Origin: UBA5359 sp002410925 [NCBI: bacterium UBP13_UBA5359]
GTDB taxonomy: Bacteria; UBP13; UBA5359
Assembly (NCBI GenBank): GCA_002410925.1
Contig: DHPR01000013.1
Span: forward strand, 111,697 to 175,696
DNA: 64,000 nt
Reading direction: 5' to 3'
The notes under the pieces are model-generated. The model saw nothing but the letters and a program-made list of their open reading frames with translations, was not told the DNA's origin and searched no databases. Below, piece by piece: positions 18,245-26,989 of this stretch (positions are counted from its first letter, which is position 1; each line of letters begins with the position of its first letter). A program made the position numbers and the translations under genes.

Positions 18245-21205
18245 GTGAAAAAGAGGACATATCTCGTAACATCGATGCTGTTGGCCTTGATCGTCTTATG
18301 GGCGGCTTCCTCGGCCGAGGCCTTGCTCTCAGAGGTATACGTCTCTACCAGCGGCAGCGATAGTAACGACGGCGCCTCGCCGGCCACGCCAAAGTTAACC
18401 GTGCAGAACGCTGTCGGCGCGCTTGATCCTGCCGCAAGCGGCTATATCTATATTGCAGCAGGCAATTATCCCGATGGAGCCGTTATAGACAAAGGGTGTA
18501 AACTTTCCCCCTCTGCCGGAGTGACGATCAGCGCCTTAACGATAAGCTCCATCGGCGCTATAACCGATATTATCTCAGACCTGACCGTAAATGGAAGTGT
18601 GACTATCAGTAACGGATCCACGCTTGCATTGTTAGCACCGGGAACACTGACCATTGGCGGGAATCTTGACATAGGCGACGGCGCTATCTTCGATTTAAAG
18701 GGTGCCAACCTTGCTATAAGCGGCGCTTTCTCCAACAACGGCATCCTTCGTTGCAAAGGCACCGAGACCATAACAGGCCTTACACAGGATACTGCCTCCG
18801 GTATCTGGGAATATACCGGAGATACGAGTGCGGCCCCCATAGCTATCAAAGACTTCGGCATTACGGATTATTACGATCTAAAAATCAATGATAACTCCGG
18901 CTCAGGTTATACCATAAGCGCACCTCTATCGGTAGCTCGTAATCTGGATATCTCTTTTGGCAGCCTGGACTTATCTGCCGCTTTCGTCACCGTTGGCGGT
19001 AATGTAACCGTTGTCTCTCATGGTACATTGACTGCCCCCGACTCCGCTTCCGGTTTCACTATAGGCGGCAATTACACCAATGACGGCGGTGTCTTCAATC
19101 ATTCAGGCGGAACCGTTACGTTCAATGCCGCTTTCAGCAGCGCAGGAGACCCTCAGAGCCTGGATTCCGGCGGCAAAGACTTTTATAATATAATCCATTC
19201 CGGTACCGGCACCTTGAAACTTATCGGTAATGCCCTGAATATTATGTCCAACCTGACCAATGAGAACGGTACTTTCAATACCAATGAGCAGAACGTTTCT
19301 ATTGGTGCAGACCTTACTCTTGTTGCCGGAAACATAAGGGTGGGCAGTGATGCCGTGACAATGACCGTTAACGGCATGACAAATATCAACGGCGGCCTAA
19401 TGACGGTTACCGGTGCAAGCTCCACTTTGAAGACGGACAGCGGTACTTTAACCATCAACAACGACGGCAGCCTCAATGCTTTGGCGGGAAACCTTATTGT
19501 TAAAGACCTCGCTATCAATAATAATGCCACCTTGTTTGCCCCCGGTACCGGAAAATCCTTTTCCATTGCGGGAGATTTTACCAATTCTGCAGGTGCAGCG
19601 GCTTTTTCGCACGGTAACGGAACAGTCCTATTTAACAAATCATCAGCCGGCGCTCAAACTCTGACTTCCGGCGGCGTCTCATTTTACAACCTTGCCCATG
19701 ACGGCGCAGGTACGCTTCTGCTGGCCGATGATATTGATATCCTGGGAGATCTATCCAATACAATCGGAACCTTTGATGCCGCCGACAAGATCATTACTCT
19801 TGCCGGCAACTTCAGCAATGCCGCTGCGGCCGTTTTTGAAGCCGGCCCGAATATTTTTATGTCCAACGATATACCAAAGGAGTGGAGCAACACCGGAACG
19901 TTTAATCACCATGACGGCACCGTTACCCTGAGCGGAACGGCAGGAATAGATGCTGCCCTCGGCATTAGCGGCAACACCACTTTTAAGAACCTTATATGCA
20001 CCACCGATGGAAAGGTCTTGTTGTTTGCTCCCGGCTCCACCCAGACAATAACAGGCGCTCTGACCCTTACCGGCAAGAGCGACAGCCTGGTAAAGCTTAA
20101 TTCCACCTTGGCCGGCAATGCCTACACCCTTGATGTATCAGATCCCGGCGCCGTCGCCAAGGTATCTTATGTCAATGTTCAGGATTCCACGGCTAAGAAT
20201 CTTATTATTCCCACAGCTTCCATCAATTCCGGAAACAATACCAACTGGCTCTTTGATACCGGCATAAATCAGCCCTTTGAGAGCAGCGGCGATATAGTGG
20301 TGAAGCCTTACGCGGGAAGCCAAACAGCGCTTGATCCCGGACCGGGGATATATTTTTCCTGCATCTTTCCCGATATCAGCCCGGACGGCACAGAGATAGT
20401 CTTTGGCGGTAGCGGCAAACTTCGCAAGATGAATATAAGCACCAAAGCGGTAACGGAATTAGCAGATATAGGTCCCGGCAAAGTTATCCTGACCTGCCGG
20501 TATAGCCCTGATGGCGACAAAATAGCCTTTTGGGTGGCTGGAAGCGCTTTGCGGCAGATATATTATGTAATGGCTAACGGCGACGATATCCTCAATGAGC
20601 CGCTCGGTACCAAGATAAAGTGTCTCTGGGCACAGCAGGCTGCACAGGGGAGAAGCAACCTGGCCTGGGCTTACGAGGCCGGCGCTTGCGACAAAATTTA
20701 TTTTCTTAACTTTGAATATCTGAATAACGGCAAATTCAGCCGTGCTATACAGAAAGTGGATCTGTCCGGTGCGGTGGAAACAGTGCTTGATGATCTCAGC
20801 AACGCCGCTCTGCTTGATAATGCTAATCTGCTCGATTTCGATGTAGCCTATGATTTAACGCACGGCGATATCCCGGTAATTGTGAGAACAAACGGCACCT
20901 CCTTCTTGCTTACAACGTATAGCGGTATGGATTTTAATAATCTGTCCAAAATTGACGTCTCTTCCAATCTGGCTGCCTGGAACGGTTATGCCCCCGAAGG
21001 AGCTCGTCCGGTATGGGTCAAGGAAGGAGCAGCCTGGAAGATCGGTTACAACAGAGGCGACGACAGCATCGTCAGCCGCGCCGCCAATACCGCAGATGCG
21101 CCGGAAGTTCCTATGAGTTTAACAGGTCGTTTCCCGCGCTGGAATGCTGCCGGCAAGGTGGTTTATCGTCGCCCTTCCAAGATTACTCCACCTCCACATC
21201 CATAA
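18245..21205 (+). CDS. Secreted beta-helix-type repeat protein with propeller-like C-terminus
   Basis: A signal peptide is clear (KKRTYLVTSMLLALIVLWAA then SSAEA). Residues about 30-85 resemble DUF1565-type right-handed beta-helix starts (VSTSGSDSNDGASPATPKLTVQNAV). Residues 85-680 are low-charge, repeated strands rich in G, N, T, S and D (recurring GNL, TLTI and FYNL units), typical of extracellular beta-solenoids. Residues 680-980 contain PDISPDGTEIVFGG and YSPDGDKIAFW, the WD40-like (PD40/TolB type) propeller motif. GTG 18236 is in frame, but GTG 18245 has GGAGAG eight bases upstream. The 3' end overlaps the minus-strand BON gene by 23 bases. Function is probably cell-surface or adhesion; the substrate is unknown. 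Confidence 0.7.
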   Translation: MKKRTYLVTSMLLALIVLWAASSAEALLSEVYVSTSGSDSNDGASPATPKLTVQNAVGALDPAASGYIYIAAGNYPDGAVIDKGCKLSPSAGVTISALTISSIGAITDIISDLTVNGSVTISNGSTLALLAPGTLTIGGNLDIGDGAIFDLKGANLAISGAFSNNGILRCKGTETITGLTQDTASGIWEYTGDTSAAPIAIKDFGITDYYDLKINDNSGSGYTISAPLSVARNLDISFGSLDLSAAFVTVGGNVTVVSHGTLTAPDSASGFTIGGNYTNDGGVFNHSGGTVTFNAAFSSAGDPQSLDSGGKDFYNIIHSGTGTLKLIGNALNIMSNLTNENGTFNTNEQNVSIGADLTLVAGNIRVGSDAVTMTVNGMTNINGGLMTVTGASSTLKTDSGTLTINNDGSLNALAGNLIVKDLAINNNATLFAPGTGKSFSIAGDFTNSAGAAAFSHGNGTVLFNKSSAGAQTLTSGGVSFYNLAHDGAGTLLLADDIDILGDLSNTIGTFDAADKIITLAGNFSNAAAAVFEAGPNIFMSNDIPKEWSNTGTFNHHDGTVTLSGTAGIDAALGISGNTTFKNLICTTDGKVLLFAPGSTQTITGALTLTGKSDSLVKLNSTLAGNAYTLDVSDPGAVAKVSYVNVQDSTAKNLIIPTASINSGNNTNWLFDTGINQPFESSGDIVVKPYAGSQTALDPGPGIYFSCIFPDISPDGTEIVFGGSGKLRKMNISTKAVTELADIGPGKVILTCRYSPDGDKIAFWVAGSALRQIYYVMANGDDILNEPLGTKIKCLWAQQAAQGRSNLAWAYEAGACDKIYFLNFEYLNNGKFSRAIQKVDLSGAVETVLDDLSNAALLDNANLLDFDVAYDLTHGDIPVIVRTNGTSFLLTTYSGMDFNNLSKIDVSSNLAAWNGYAPEGARPVWVKEGAAWKIGYNRGDDSIVSRAANTADAPEVPMSLTGRFPRWNAAGKVVYRRPSKITPPPHP

Positions 21206-21836
21206 CGTAGCTGCGCACACCCGGCGTATGCCAGACAATATTCTCCACTGCTCGACGCACCTGGATATTGAGCACACGTCCGGTGACATATACTTTACCA
21301 TTCTTCGTATGAACAGATATATCCAGGTCTTGGGGCAGGTTCTCGCTTTCACCCAGGCTCTCCATCACCGCTTGGGTAACCTCTATATCCGACATGATTA
21401 TGGGAGGGGTTACCTCGATACGGTTGATTACATCAGATACGCCGAAGACGCCGCGTGCATCTTCCTCCGCCGAGGCCTTTTCATCAATGGTAGCGGCCTT
21501 GCCGCTCAATGTTACGATGCCGTTTCTGACCCCGATTATTATATCCTCCGCATCAACTCTCACATCTCTCAGCAAGGCGCTCTCCACATCCGCTATCAGA
21601 GTGGCATCTGTCTCTACTGAAAAAGGAACCACAGAGATATCATCCTCCACATTGGCTACCTCGTCTACATTCATTGCCAGTTCCACAGCTGCCGCTTTCT
21701 CAGTATAGGTATTGACGCAACCGCCCAGATAGACAATGCGATTTTTGACATCCACATCTATTTCATCTGCGTCCACTCTGGCATCCCATTTAAGAGCAGC
21801 TTCTATGTTTTTCTTTATCTCCTCATCCCTTCGCAT
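21183..21836 (-). CDS. Triple-BON-domain protein
   Basis: Three BON domains lie in tandem in 217 residues: about 5-70, 75-140 and 150-217, each with the pattern of a helix, then VDADEIDVDVKNRIVYLGG or a similar V-x-V-x-N-G-x-V-x-L-x-G strand pair. BON domains are found in OsmY and related periplasmic or stress proteins and are thought to bind membranes or lipids. There is no signal peptide, so the protein may be cytoplasmic. The ATG has GGAGGAG upstream on this strand. It is divergent from the single-BON gene at 21984 and convergent with the secreted protein gene, whose end it overlaps. Confidence 0.88.
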   Translation of the reverse strand: MRRDEEIKKNIEAALKWDARVDADEIDVDVKNRIVYLGGCVNTYTEKAAAVELAMNVDEVANVEDDISVVPFSVETDATLIADVESALLRDVRVDAEDIIIGVRNGIVTLSGKAATIDEKASAEEDARGVFGVSDVINRIEVTPPIIMSDIEVTQAVMESLGESENLPQDLDISVHTKNGKVYVTGRVLNIQVRRAVENIVWHTPGVRSYVMDVEVE

Positions 21837-21983
21837 GGCAGCTCCTCCGGTTTTAGTAAATATTACCCCATAACCTTACACAATAAACGAATCTCAGCGA
21901 TCGCCGCCATGCTTACCGCTATGTGTTTATATTATGCCGATACAGGGTAATCAACCTTAAATAGACTATGCGGAGGTGAAAGG

Positions 21984-22250
21984 ATGTCCGACGGATACGG
22001 TATCTCCCCGGCCGATGCCGAACCGCCTGATGATGAAGATTTGAAAGAGGCTGTTGAAGAGAGCATTGCCTTTGATCCCTGGGTAGAGGCTTCACGGATC
22101 AATATCAATGTAGAGCACGGTAAGGTAATACTTGAGGGAACAGTGGATTCCGCTATTGAAAAGCGGTCTGCCGCTGATGATGCCTGGGATACCGCAGGTG
22201 TGACGGATGTGGATAACCGCTTGGTAATCAAATCGGCTATGGCAAAATAA
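21984..22250 (+). CDS. Single BON-domain protein
   Basis: The 88 residues hold one BON domain (about 20-85): a helix with DLKEAVEESIAFDPWVEAS, then INVEHGKVILEGTVDS and an end AGVTDVDNRLVIKS. An acidic, proline-containing lead of 18 residues precedes it. A strong GGAGGTG lies five bases from the ATG. The next gene (CBS protein) starts 26 bases after the stop, so the two probably form an operon, divergent from the triple-BON gene. BON plus CBS pairs are common in stress-response settings; the exact role is unknown. Confidence 0.85.
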   Translation: MSDGYGISPADAEPPDDEDLKEAVEESIAFDPWVEASRININVEHGKVILEGTVDSAIEKRSAADDAWDTAGVTDVDNRLVIKSAMAK

Positions 22251-22276
22251 TAGAACAATTGAGAGGAGGATGGAGG

Positions 22277-22693
22277 ATGGATGTCGGCGATATAATGACT
22301 AAAAATGTTACACGTGTCTTACCTCAGGACAATCTGCAAAAGGCCGCCGCGTTAATGAAAGATAGCAAGGTAGGCTGTCTGGTAGTTGCCGGCAGCGCCA
22401 AGGCTATCGGTATTCTGACAGATAGGGACCTGGCTGTCAGGGCGCTGGCTCAAGACTGGCTGCCGCATGAGCACAATGTAAGCGAAGTAATGACTGCCAA
22501 TCCCATCACCATTAATCAGGATAGCGATATAATGGAGGCAGCCAGACTGATCGGCCGAAACAGGATTCGTCGTTTGCCGGTAACGGATGACAAAAACAAC
22601 CTGGTTGGCTTGGTATCGGAAGCCGACGTAACCGAATATATCGGCCAGGCCTTGACCGATATATTCGGAGAGCTGACCAAAGCTGAAAAGTAG
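22277..22693 (+). CDS. Paired-CBS-domain protein
   Basis: The 138-residue protein is a tandem CBS (Bateman) module: VGDIMTKNVTRVLPQDNLQKA ... VGCLVV ... IGILTDRDLAVRAL for CBS1, and VSEVMTANPITINQDSDIMEAA ... RRLPVTDDKNNLVGLVSEADV for CBS2. Such stand-alone proteins bind adenine nucleotides and act as energy or stress sensors. The frame opens at a TTG (22259), but ATG 22277 with GAGGAGG seven bases upstream is preferred. It follows the single-BON gene and precedes the tandem-repeat block. Confidence 0.9.
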   Translation: MDVGDIMTKNVTRVLPQDNLQKAAALMKDSKVGCLVVAGSAKAIGILTDRDLAVRALAQDWLPHEHNVSEVMTANPITINQDSDIMEAARLIGRNRIRRLPVTDDKNNLVGLVSEADVTEYIGQALTDIFGELTKAEK

Positions 22694-22740
22694 TAGCAAG
22701 AAAAGGAGGGGATCCGATACAGGAAGGCATACCTGTGCCG

Positions 22741-22905
22741 GAACCCCTCCCGATACTCCTAAACTTGCAAACGAGCTTAAATACTAAGCAACTGACCCCA
22801 ACCCTCCTGTCTCCTGTCTCCTGTCTCCTAAACTTGCAAACGGACCCAAATCCCAAGCAACGCACCCAAATCCCAAACAACCGACCCCAACCCTCCTGAA
22901 ACTAA
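22741..22905. repeat. C-rich tandem/dispersed repeat block
   Basis: CTCCTAAACTTGCAAACG occurs exactly twice (22756-22773 and 22825-22842). ACCCCAACCCTCCTG occurs twice, and AAATCCCAA followed by A or G and CAAC occurs twice. CTCCTGT is repeated three times around 22805-22825. On the minus strand the core is a seven-base unit GGAGACA. The block holds no supported gene; the open frame on the minus strand through it only encodes the repeats. It lies between the CBS gene and the next secreted-protein gene. Confidence 0.8.
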
Positions 22906-23006
22906 AACAAGTGCCCGTTCGTATAATTATCATAGAAACAGAACGGAGCAGCCGGACAAATAATCATCAATCTGGCCGGCATAATATAAAGAGGAGGAAT
23001 AATGTA

Positions 23007-23630
23007 ATGAAGAGGGCTGTTGCTGTATGGGTTGTTGTTGCACTGTTGGTGACAGCATTGCCGATGGTGCTTCTGGCTGACGGCATAAGAATCGGTGGTG
23101 ATAAGAAGGATGTAAAGAGAGAGGGTATTGTACTATCACAAGGCAAGGCAAGCACGCAGCATTTAAGGCGGGATCGCAAAGATGGAAGCGCTTTCTGGCC
23201 CGGAGTTATCGGTGGCTTCATAATAGGAAGCATCATCAACTCTCAAAACAAGGCTAATTATTATTGCGATTACCACTGCTGTTATCACAGTGGAGATAAT
23301 AGGTGCGATAAGGCTAAATGGCGTATCGGCGAGCCCTGTATAGTTCTTCGTATTTCCGATATAGATGTGGAAAGAGAGATCGGTCATAGCCGTCGGGCTA
23401 ATTTGCGCCAACCCGTAAAGGTATGGATAGAAGGAAATGACATTCGTGACGCTATCTTTACCATCAAGGGACGTAACACATATCAGGAGACCAAAGTTTA
23501 CTCCGGAACGCCATTTGTGAGAATATATCCCGAGGATTATCGCTACGGTGAAAATATTTGCGTAACGGTAAGGGCCAGGCAGGGAACGCACGCTAGTAAA
23601 AGCATAGACCTTAATTTTACCATCAGGTAG
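23007..23630 (+). CDS. Secreted protein of unknown function with a Cys/His cluster
   Basis: The N-terminus KRAVAVWVVVALLVTALPMVLLADG is a signal peptide. The mature part has a basic, polar stretch, a short glycine/isoleucine-rich hydrophobic segment (PGVIGGFIIGSIINS), then a compact cluster YYCDYHCCYH followed by CDK and EPC, and a beta-rich C-terminal half (about residues 125-207). I do not recognise a family. The frame is open upstream to 22911, but ATG 23007 follows GAGGAGG and starts the signal peptide. Two hairpins after the stop end the unit. Confidence 0.75.
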   Translation: MKRAVAVWVVVALLVTALPMVLLADGIRIGGDKKDVKREGIVLSQGKASTQHLRRDRKDGSAFWPGVIGGFIIGSIINSQNKANYYCDYHCCYHSGDNRCDKAKWRIGEPCIVLRISDIDVEREIGHSRRANLRQPVKVWIEGNDIRDAIFTIKGRNTYQETKVYSGTPFVRIYPEDYRYGENICVTVRARQGTHASKSIDLNFTIR

Positions 23631-23664
23631 GTAAAAAAATAGAGCGAGATATTAATCAGTTGGT

Positions 23665-23690
23665 CCCCGCCGCGATGGCTGCGGCAGGGG
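23665..23690 (+). terminator. GC-rich hairpin upstream of the main terminator
   Basis: CCCCGCCGC (23665-23673) pairs with GCGGC and GGGG (81-85 and 87-90 of the same block), with one bulged A. It directly precedes a larger perfect hairpin, so the two probably act together or form a stable mRNA 3' end. Confidence 0.5.
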
Positions 23691-23691
23691 C

Positions 23692-23733
23692 GAATAAAGC
23701 GGGGAGGGCTGGACAGCCCTCCCCGCTTTATTC
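23692..23733. terminator. Perfect 19-bp inverted repeat, transcription terminator
   Basis: GAATAAAGCGGGGAGGGCT (23692-23710) is followed by a GGAC loop and its exact reverse complement (23715-23733). The GC-rich core flanked by AAT/ATT runs is typical of strong intrinsic terminators. It separates the 23.0 kb gene from the promoter at 23777. The A/T flanks on both sides could make it work in either direction. Confidence 0.75.
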
Positions 23734-23776
23734 TTGCAGCTTCTATTTTCCCGATTTTCGGAAGGTAAAAAATTTT

Positions 23777-23806
23777 TTGACAGCGAATAGTTATAAGTGA
23801 TAAAAT
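23777..23806 (+). promoter_or_regulatory. Promoter of the 24.0 kb secreted-protein gene
   Basis: A perfect -35 TTGACA (23777-23782) and -10 TAAAAT (23801-23806) are separated by 18 bases. No other gene lies between this and the ATG at 24016, so transcription should begin near 23813 with a leader of about 200 bases. The placement just after a strong terminator supports independent expression. Confidence 0.7.
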
Positions 23807-23812
23807 GTGCCC

Positions 23813-24015
23813 ATGGCCCTTTGTGGTAGTTCAAAGAGCCGTTTGAAGAGTAATATAGCGATAACATGTCAGGGTTGCAGAGGAGTATATGTAACTTAGA
23901 GGGCGAAGCTATGCCTATAGCTGGTTGTTATCTTCGAATTTTCGCCTTCTTTTTGTCCTTCTTCTGTAAATAGTTTCAGTTAAAGCTTGGTGATTATCAT
24001 ATGGAGGTGTTTTTC
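23813..24015 (+). promoter_or_regulatory. Long 5' leader with alternative hairpins
   Basis: The leader contains GGGCGAAG (23901-23908). Its CGAAG can pair with CTTCG (23932-23936) around AGCTAT/ATAGCT, or GGCGAA can pair with TTCGCC (23941-23946), which is followed by TTCTTTTTG. The two pairings exclude each other, as in an attenuator. I could not match a known riboswitch core by eye. The gene's ribosome site GGAGGTG lies at 24003-24009. Confidence 0.35.
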
Positions 24016-24909
24016 ATGAGGAGCAAAGCAATTATCATAGGAAGCATATTGTTGTTGCTTGCAGCATTGCCGGCAGCGGCAAACAATTGCGCTACCAGTG
24101 GAGTAAACCCCAATTCATCAGCGCCTGTCTCCAATACCATAGGTATGCCGTTTGCTAATGCTAACGGGCAAACACTTGTTATTAATCCTCAAATTTTTGT
24201 TCCTGCTGTATTTATGCAGGGCCTTAGCAAATGGCAGTTGGCTTCAACGGTGCCCATGGCTCCTAGAGCTGTAGTTATTCCCGGCGGCTATGCAGCCGAT
24301 AATATCAGCACTCCCAATGCACAGGCAGCTTTTGCTGGCACCTATTATGTGACCGGTGTTCTGCATACTCAGCCGGGTGCGGGAGATCTTGACGGTACGC
24401 TGGCAGCAGGTATGGGATTTGGGCCTGCAAGCAACGCTGTCGAAATTGGAGCTACCATTGCAGATGTATCTGATATAGGTGATGTTTTGTTCAATGCCAA
24501 GTTTCATTTCTTCAATGAAACCGAAAGCGCTCCCGGTTTGGCCGTAGGCGTAGAGAACATCTTTGGTGCTTCTCCGGCACAGGAAGAGACCAGCGCTTAT
24601 CTGGTGGCTTCTAAGAGCTACTGGGACATGGAGAGGATAAATGCCGAGCGCCTGGCCTTTGCCAAGACAGCCGTATCGGTAGGATACGGTAGCGGGCGCT
24701 ATGGCAACAGCCCGTTTGCTGCCGTATCCACCAGTTTGTCCGGCGAGACCAAGGCCATAGGAGAATATATAGACAAAGGCTTCAACGTAGGCTTCTCCTG
24801 GGCTGCCAATAAACCCGGCAACCTTGTGGTAGTGGCCGGTTGGCAGGACATATTTGGGGATAGCAGCCTGACCCTGGGCATAGGCATGGGCTTCTACAGG
24901 TTTAGGTAA
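24016..24909 (+). CDS. Secreted protein, possible outer-membrane beta-barrel
   Basis: A signal peptide is clear (RSKAIIIGSILLLLAALPAAA). The 297-residue protein is rich in G, A, S, N and aromatic residues with alternating strand patterns. The C-terminal half shows repeated amphipathic strands (VSVGYGSGRYG, AAVSTSLSG, NVGFSWAA, NLVVVAGWQD, LTLGIGMGFYRFR) as in barrel proteins of about a dozen strands. It does not end in a classic terminal Phe (the last residues are YRFR). I do not recognise a family. ATG 24016 has GGAGGTG six bases upstream; ATG 24001 is the alternative. It has its own promoter and precedes the polysaccharide locus. Confidence 0.65.
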   Translation: MRSKAIIIGSILLLLAALPAAANNCATSGVNPNSSAPVSNTIGMPFANANGQTLVINPQIFVPAVFMQGLSKWQLASTVPMAPRAVVIPGGYAADNISTPNAQAAFAGTYYVTGVLHTQPGAGDLDGTLAAGMGFGPASNAVEIGATIADVSDIGDVLFNAKFHFFNETESAPGLAVGVENIFGASPAQEETSAYLVASKSYWDMERINAERLAFAKTAVSVGYGSGRYGNSPFAAVSTSLSGETKAIGEYIDKGFNVGFSWAANKPGNLVVVAGWQDIFGDSSLTLGIGMGFYRFR

Positions 24910-24947
24910 GCGCAGATTGCGCGGATAATAGAATATGCAGTGATCCT

Positions 24948-24986
24948 CCTCCCTCGCAGCAGCGGATAGGGCTGCTGCGAGGGAGG
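24948..24986 (+). terminator. 16-bp perfect hairpin after the barrel-like gene
   Basis: CCTCCCTCGCAGCAGC (24948-24963) pairs exactly with 24971-24986 around a seven-base loop. The downstream sequence is A/T-rich but lacks a long T-run. It sits between two transcription units and likely acts as a terminator. Confidence 0.6.
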
Positions 24987-25057
24987 GCTGAAATTAATAT
25001 TGATTTTGGGTTCACTGGCGAATATTTCAATTCTTCAAAGATATTGAGGACACAGTA

Positions 25058-26989
25058 TTGCCGCAATTATCCTCCGTACACCGAATATTCGGACCGCTCC
25101 TAGAGTTTAAGTATAGAACTGTCATAAAAATCGGCATTGATTTCATATTGATTTGCACGGCAGCTTTATGGTCATGGTATGTCTCCTTCAGTCAGGTATC
25201 TGTTCCGGGAGAGCCCTTTCTTTTTATTTTAGCCATTATATGCATTAGATTTCCGATTAACATTATTTACAATTTACATAATATGTCCTGGCGTAACGTA
25301 TCCAGATATGATATCACTCAGTTGTCAGCCGGTTCCATCACCGGCGGCGTTATTATCGCCCTTCTATTTCGTGCTTTCTCTGATCCCTTCTATATACACG
25401 CTCTCATAAGGCCGTATTTACTATTTGTTACCGAATCAGCCTTTAATCTTTTGCTTCTTTCCTCTGTTAGAGTATCGGCCAGAGCCATAGCCAGCCATAA
25501 CAAGCAAGCCGGTACAAACAGACAGCGCCGAGTTATAATAGTTGGCGCCGGCTCGGCAGGAATGGCGCTTGCTTATCAGATACAGGAAACAATGGCGGGC
25601 TATAAGATAGTCGGTTTTGTAGATGACGACTTGCGGAAGAAGAATTATAGTATGCGCGGTATTCCGGTAATGGGGCAGACAGCCGAACTGGAGGATATAG
25701 TGCATCAGACCGGGGCAGAGGAGATAATCATTGCCATTCCTTCTCTGGAGCCGGAACGCTTGCGTAAGGTAATGATCTCTTGTGAAGCCGGCCAGGTTCC
25801 AATACGTATTTTGCCCCCGCTGAAAGAATTAATCGGCGGGAAAGCAGATATTGCCGCTTTGCGAGAGGTGCGGATGGACGATCTGCTGCCGCGGGCGGAA
25901 GTTAAGCTGGATAAAGAAGCCATAACCGGCTACCTGCATGACAGAACCGTGTTGGTTACCGGCGGCGGCGGGTCAATCGGCAGTGAACTCTGCCGGCAGG
26001 CCATGGCAGCCGGTGCGGCACGGCTCCTGATACTGGGGCGTGGTGAAAACAGCATTTTTGAAATACATCAGGAGCTGGCCGAGCAGATAGACGCTTGTAA
26101 TTTGGTGCCTATTATATGTGATATTCAGGATTGTTGTGCATTGGAGAATGTATTTCGCTCCTTTAAGCCCGATGTCATCTTTCACGCCGCTGCGCACAAG
26201 CATGTGCCATTGATGGAGCAATATCCTTACGAAGCTATAAAGAATAACATAATCGGCACCCGAAATATTGCCTCCCTGGCTGTAAAATATGGTGTTCAGC
26301 GTTTTGTTCTGGTATCCACAGATAAAGCTGTAAAACCGTCCAGCATAATGGGTGCTACCAAACGCATGGCAGAGAAGATAATCAAGGCACATGCCATTGC
26401 CTCCAATATAAATATGGTCAGCGTTCGTTTTGGCAATGTTCTGGGGAGCAGGGGCAGCGTAGTCAACACAATGACACGCCAGATTCACAAGCGATTGCCT
26501 GTTACTGTAACCGATCCGGAAATGGTAAGATATTTCATGACCATACCGGAGGCAGTTCAACTGATTTTGCAGGCAGGTGCCATCGGCGGCAGGGGCGAGG
26601 TCTTTGTTATGGATATGGGTCACCCCGTACGCATTATGGATATGGCCTATGACCTTATTCGCCTCTCCGGCCTGATACCGAACCAGGACATACCTATACG
26701 TATAACCGGTCGGCGGCCGGGAGAAAAGATCAAGGAGGAGCTATTTACCGTAGCCGAGGAAAATGGTGCAATCAAAGAAGGTTATTTTTACATAGCACCT
26801 CCTGAGGATATAGACCTGCAGGAATTATCTGCAACTTTAGATAAGCTTAAAGAGGCAGCGCAACGGCAGGATATCGGTACGATAACTGCAATACTCAAAG
26901 AGGCCATACCGACTTTTACCCGAAGCGATGTGGCCAGGGCGAGGGTGCTGGTCAATGAAGAAAGCAAAGAAGGAAGCATCAATACATGA
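25058..26989 (+). CDS. Membrane-bound UDP-sugar 4,6-dehydratase (CapD/WbpM/PglF-like)
   Basis: Four N-terminal membrane segments (roughly residues 20-135) are followed by a CoA-binding-like Rossmann fold ([10 protein letters not shown] near 158) and a C-terminal SDR domain with [11 protein letters not shown] near residue 299 and [17 protein letters not shown] near 425. The Met in place of the SDR Tyr is typical of this inverting or retaining UDP-GlcNAc 4,6-dehydratase group. The product feeds QuiNAc, FucNAc or bacillosamine-type sugars. The TTG start has GAGGA seven bases upstream. The length of 643 residues is full size. The 3' end overlaps the next gene. It opens the surface polysaccharide locus. 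Confidence 0.92.
   Translation: MPQLSSVHRIFGPLLEFKYRTVIKIGIDFILICTAALWSWYVSFSQVSVPGEPFLFILAIICIRFPINIIYNLHNMSWRNVSRYDITQLSAGSITGGVIIALLFRAFSDPFYIHALIRPYLLFVTESAFNLLLLSSVRVSARAIASHNKQAGTNRQRRVIIVGAGSAGMALAYQIQETMAGYKIVGFVDDDLRKKNYSMRGIPVMGQTAELEDIVHQTGAEEIIIAIPSLEPERLRKVMISCEAGQVPIRILPPLKELIGGKADIAALREVRMDDLLPRAEVKLDKEAITGYLHDRTVLVTGGGGSIGSELCRQAMAAGAARLLILGRGENSIFEIHQELAEQIDACNLVPIICDIQDCCALENVFRSFKPDVIFHAAAHKHVPLMEQYPYEAIKNNIIGTRNIASLAVKYGVQRFVLVSTDKAVKPSSIMGATKRMAEKIIKAHAIASNINMVSVRFGNVLGSRGSVVNTMTRQIHKRLPVTVTDPEMVRYFMTIPEAVQLILQAGAIGGRGEVFVMDMGHPVRIMDMAYDLIRLSGLIPNQDIPIRITGRRPGEKIKEELFTVAEENGAIKEGYFYIAPPEDIDLQELSATLDKLKEAAQRQDIGTITAILKEAIPTFTRSDVARARVLVNEESKEGSINT

Noticed and set aside
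22512-22880. Minus-strand open frame of 122 codons across the CBS gene end and repeats
   Set aside because: Its translation is mostly repeat-derived (QETGDRR and similar) and it overlaps the well-supported CBS gene.
22741-22905. Possible CRISPR array
   Set aside because: Repeats are of unequal length and spacing, the unit core is seven bases, and no cas genes are nearby.
25973-26623. Minus-strand open frame of 216 codons
   Set aside because: Lies entirely inside the dehydratase gene in a shadow frame, with no recognisable motifs or ribosome site.
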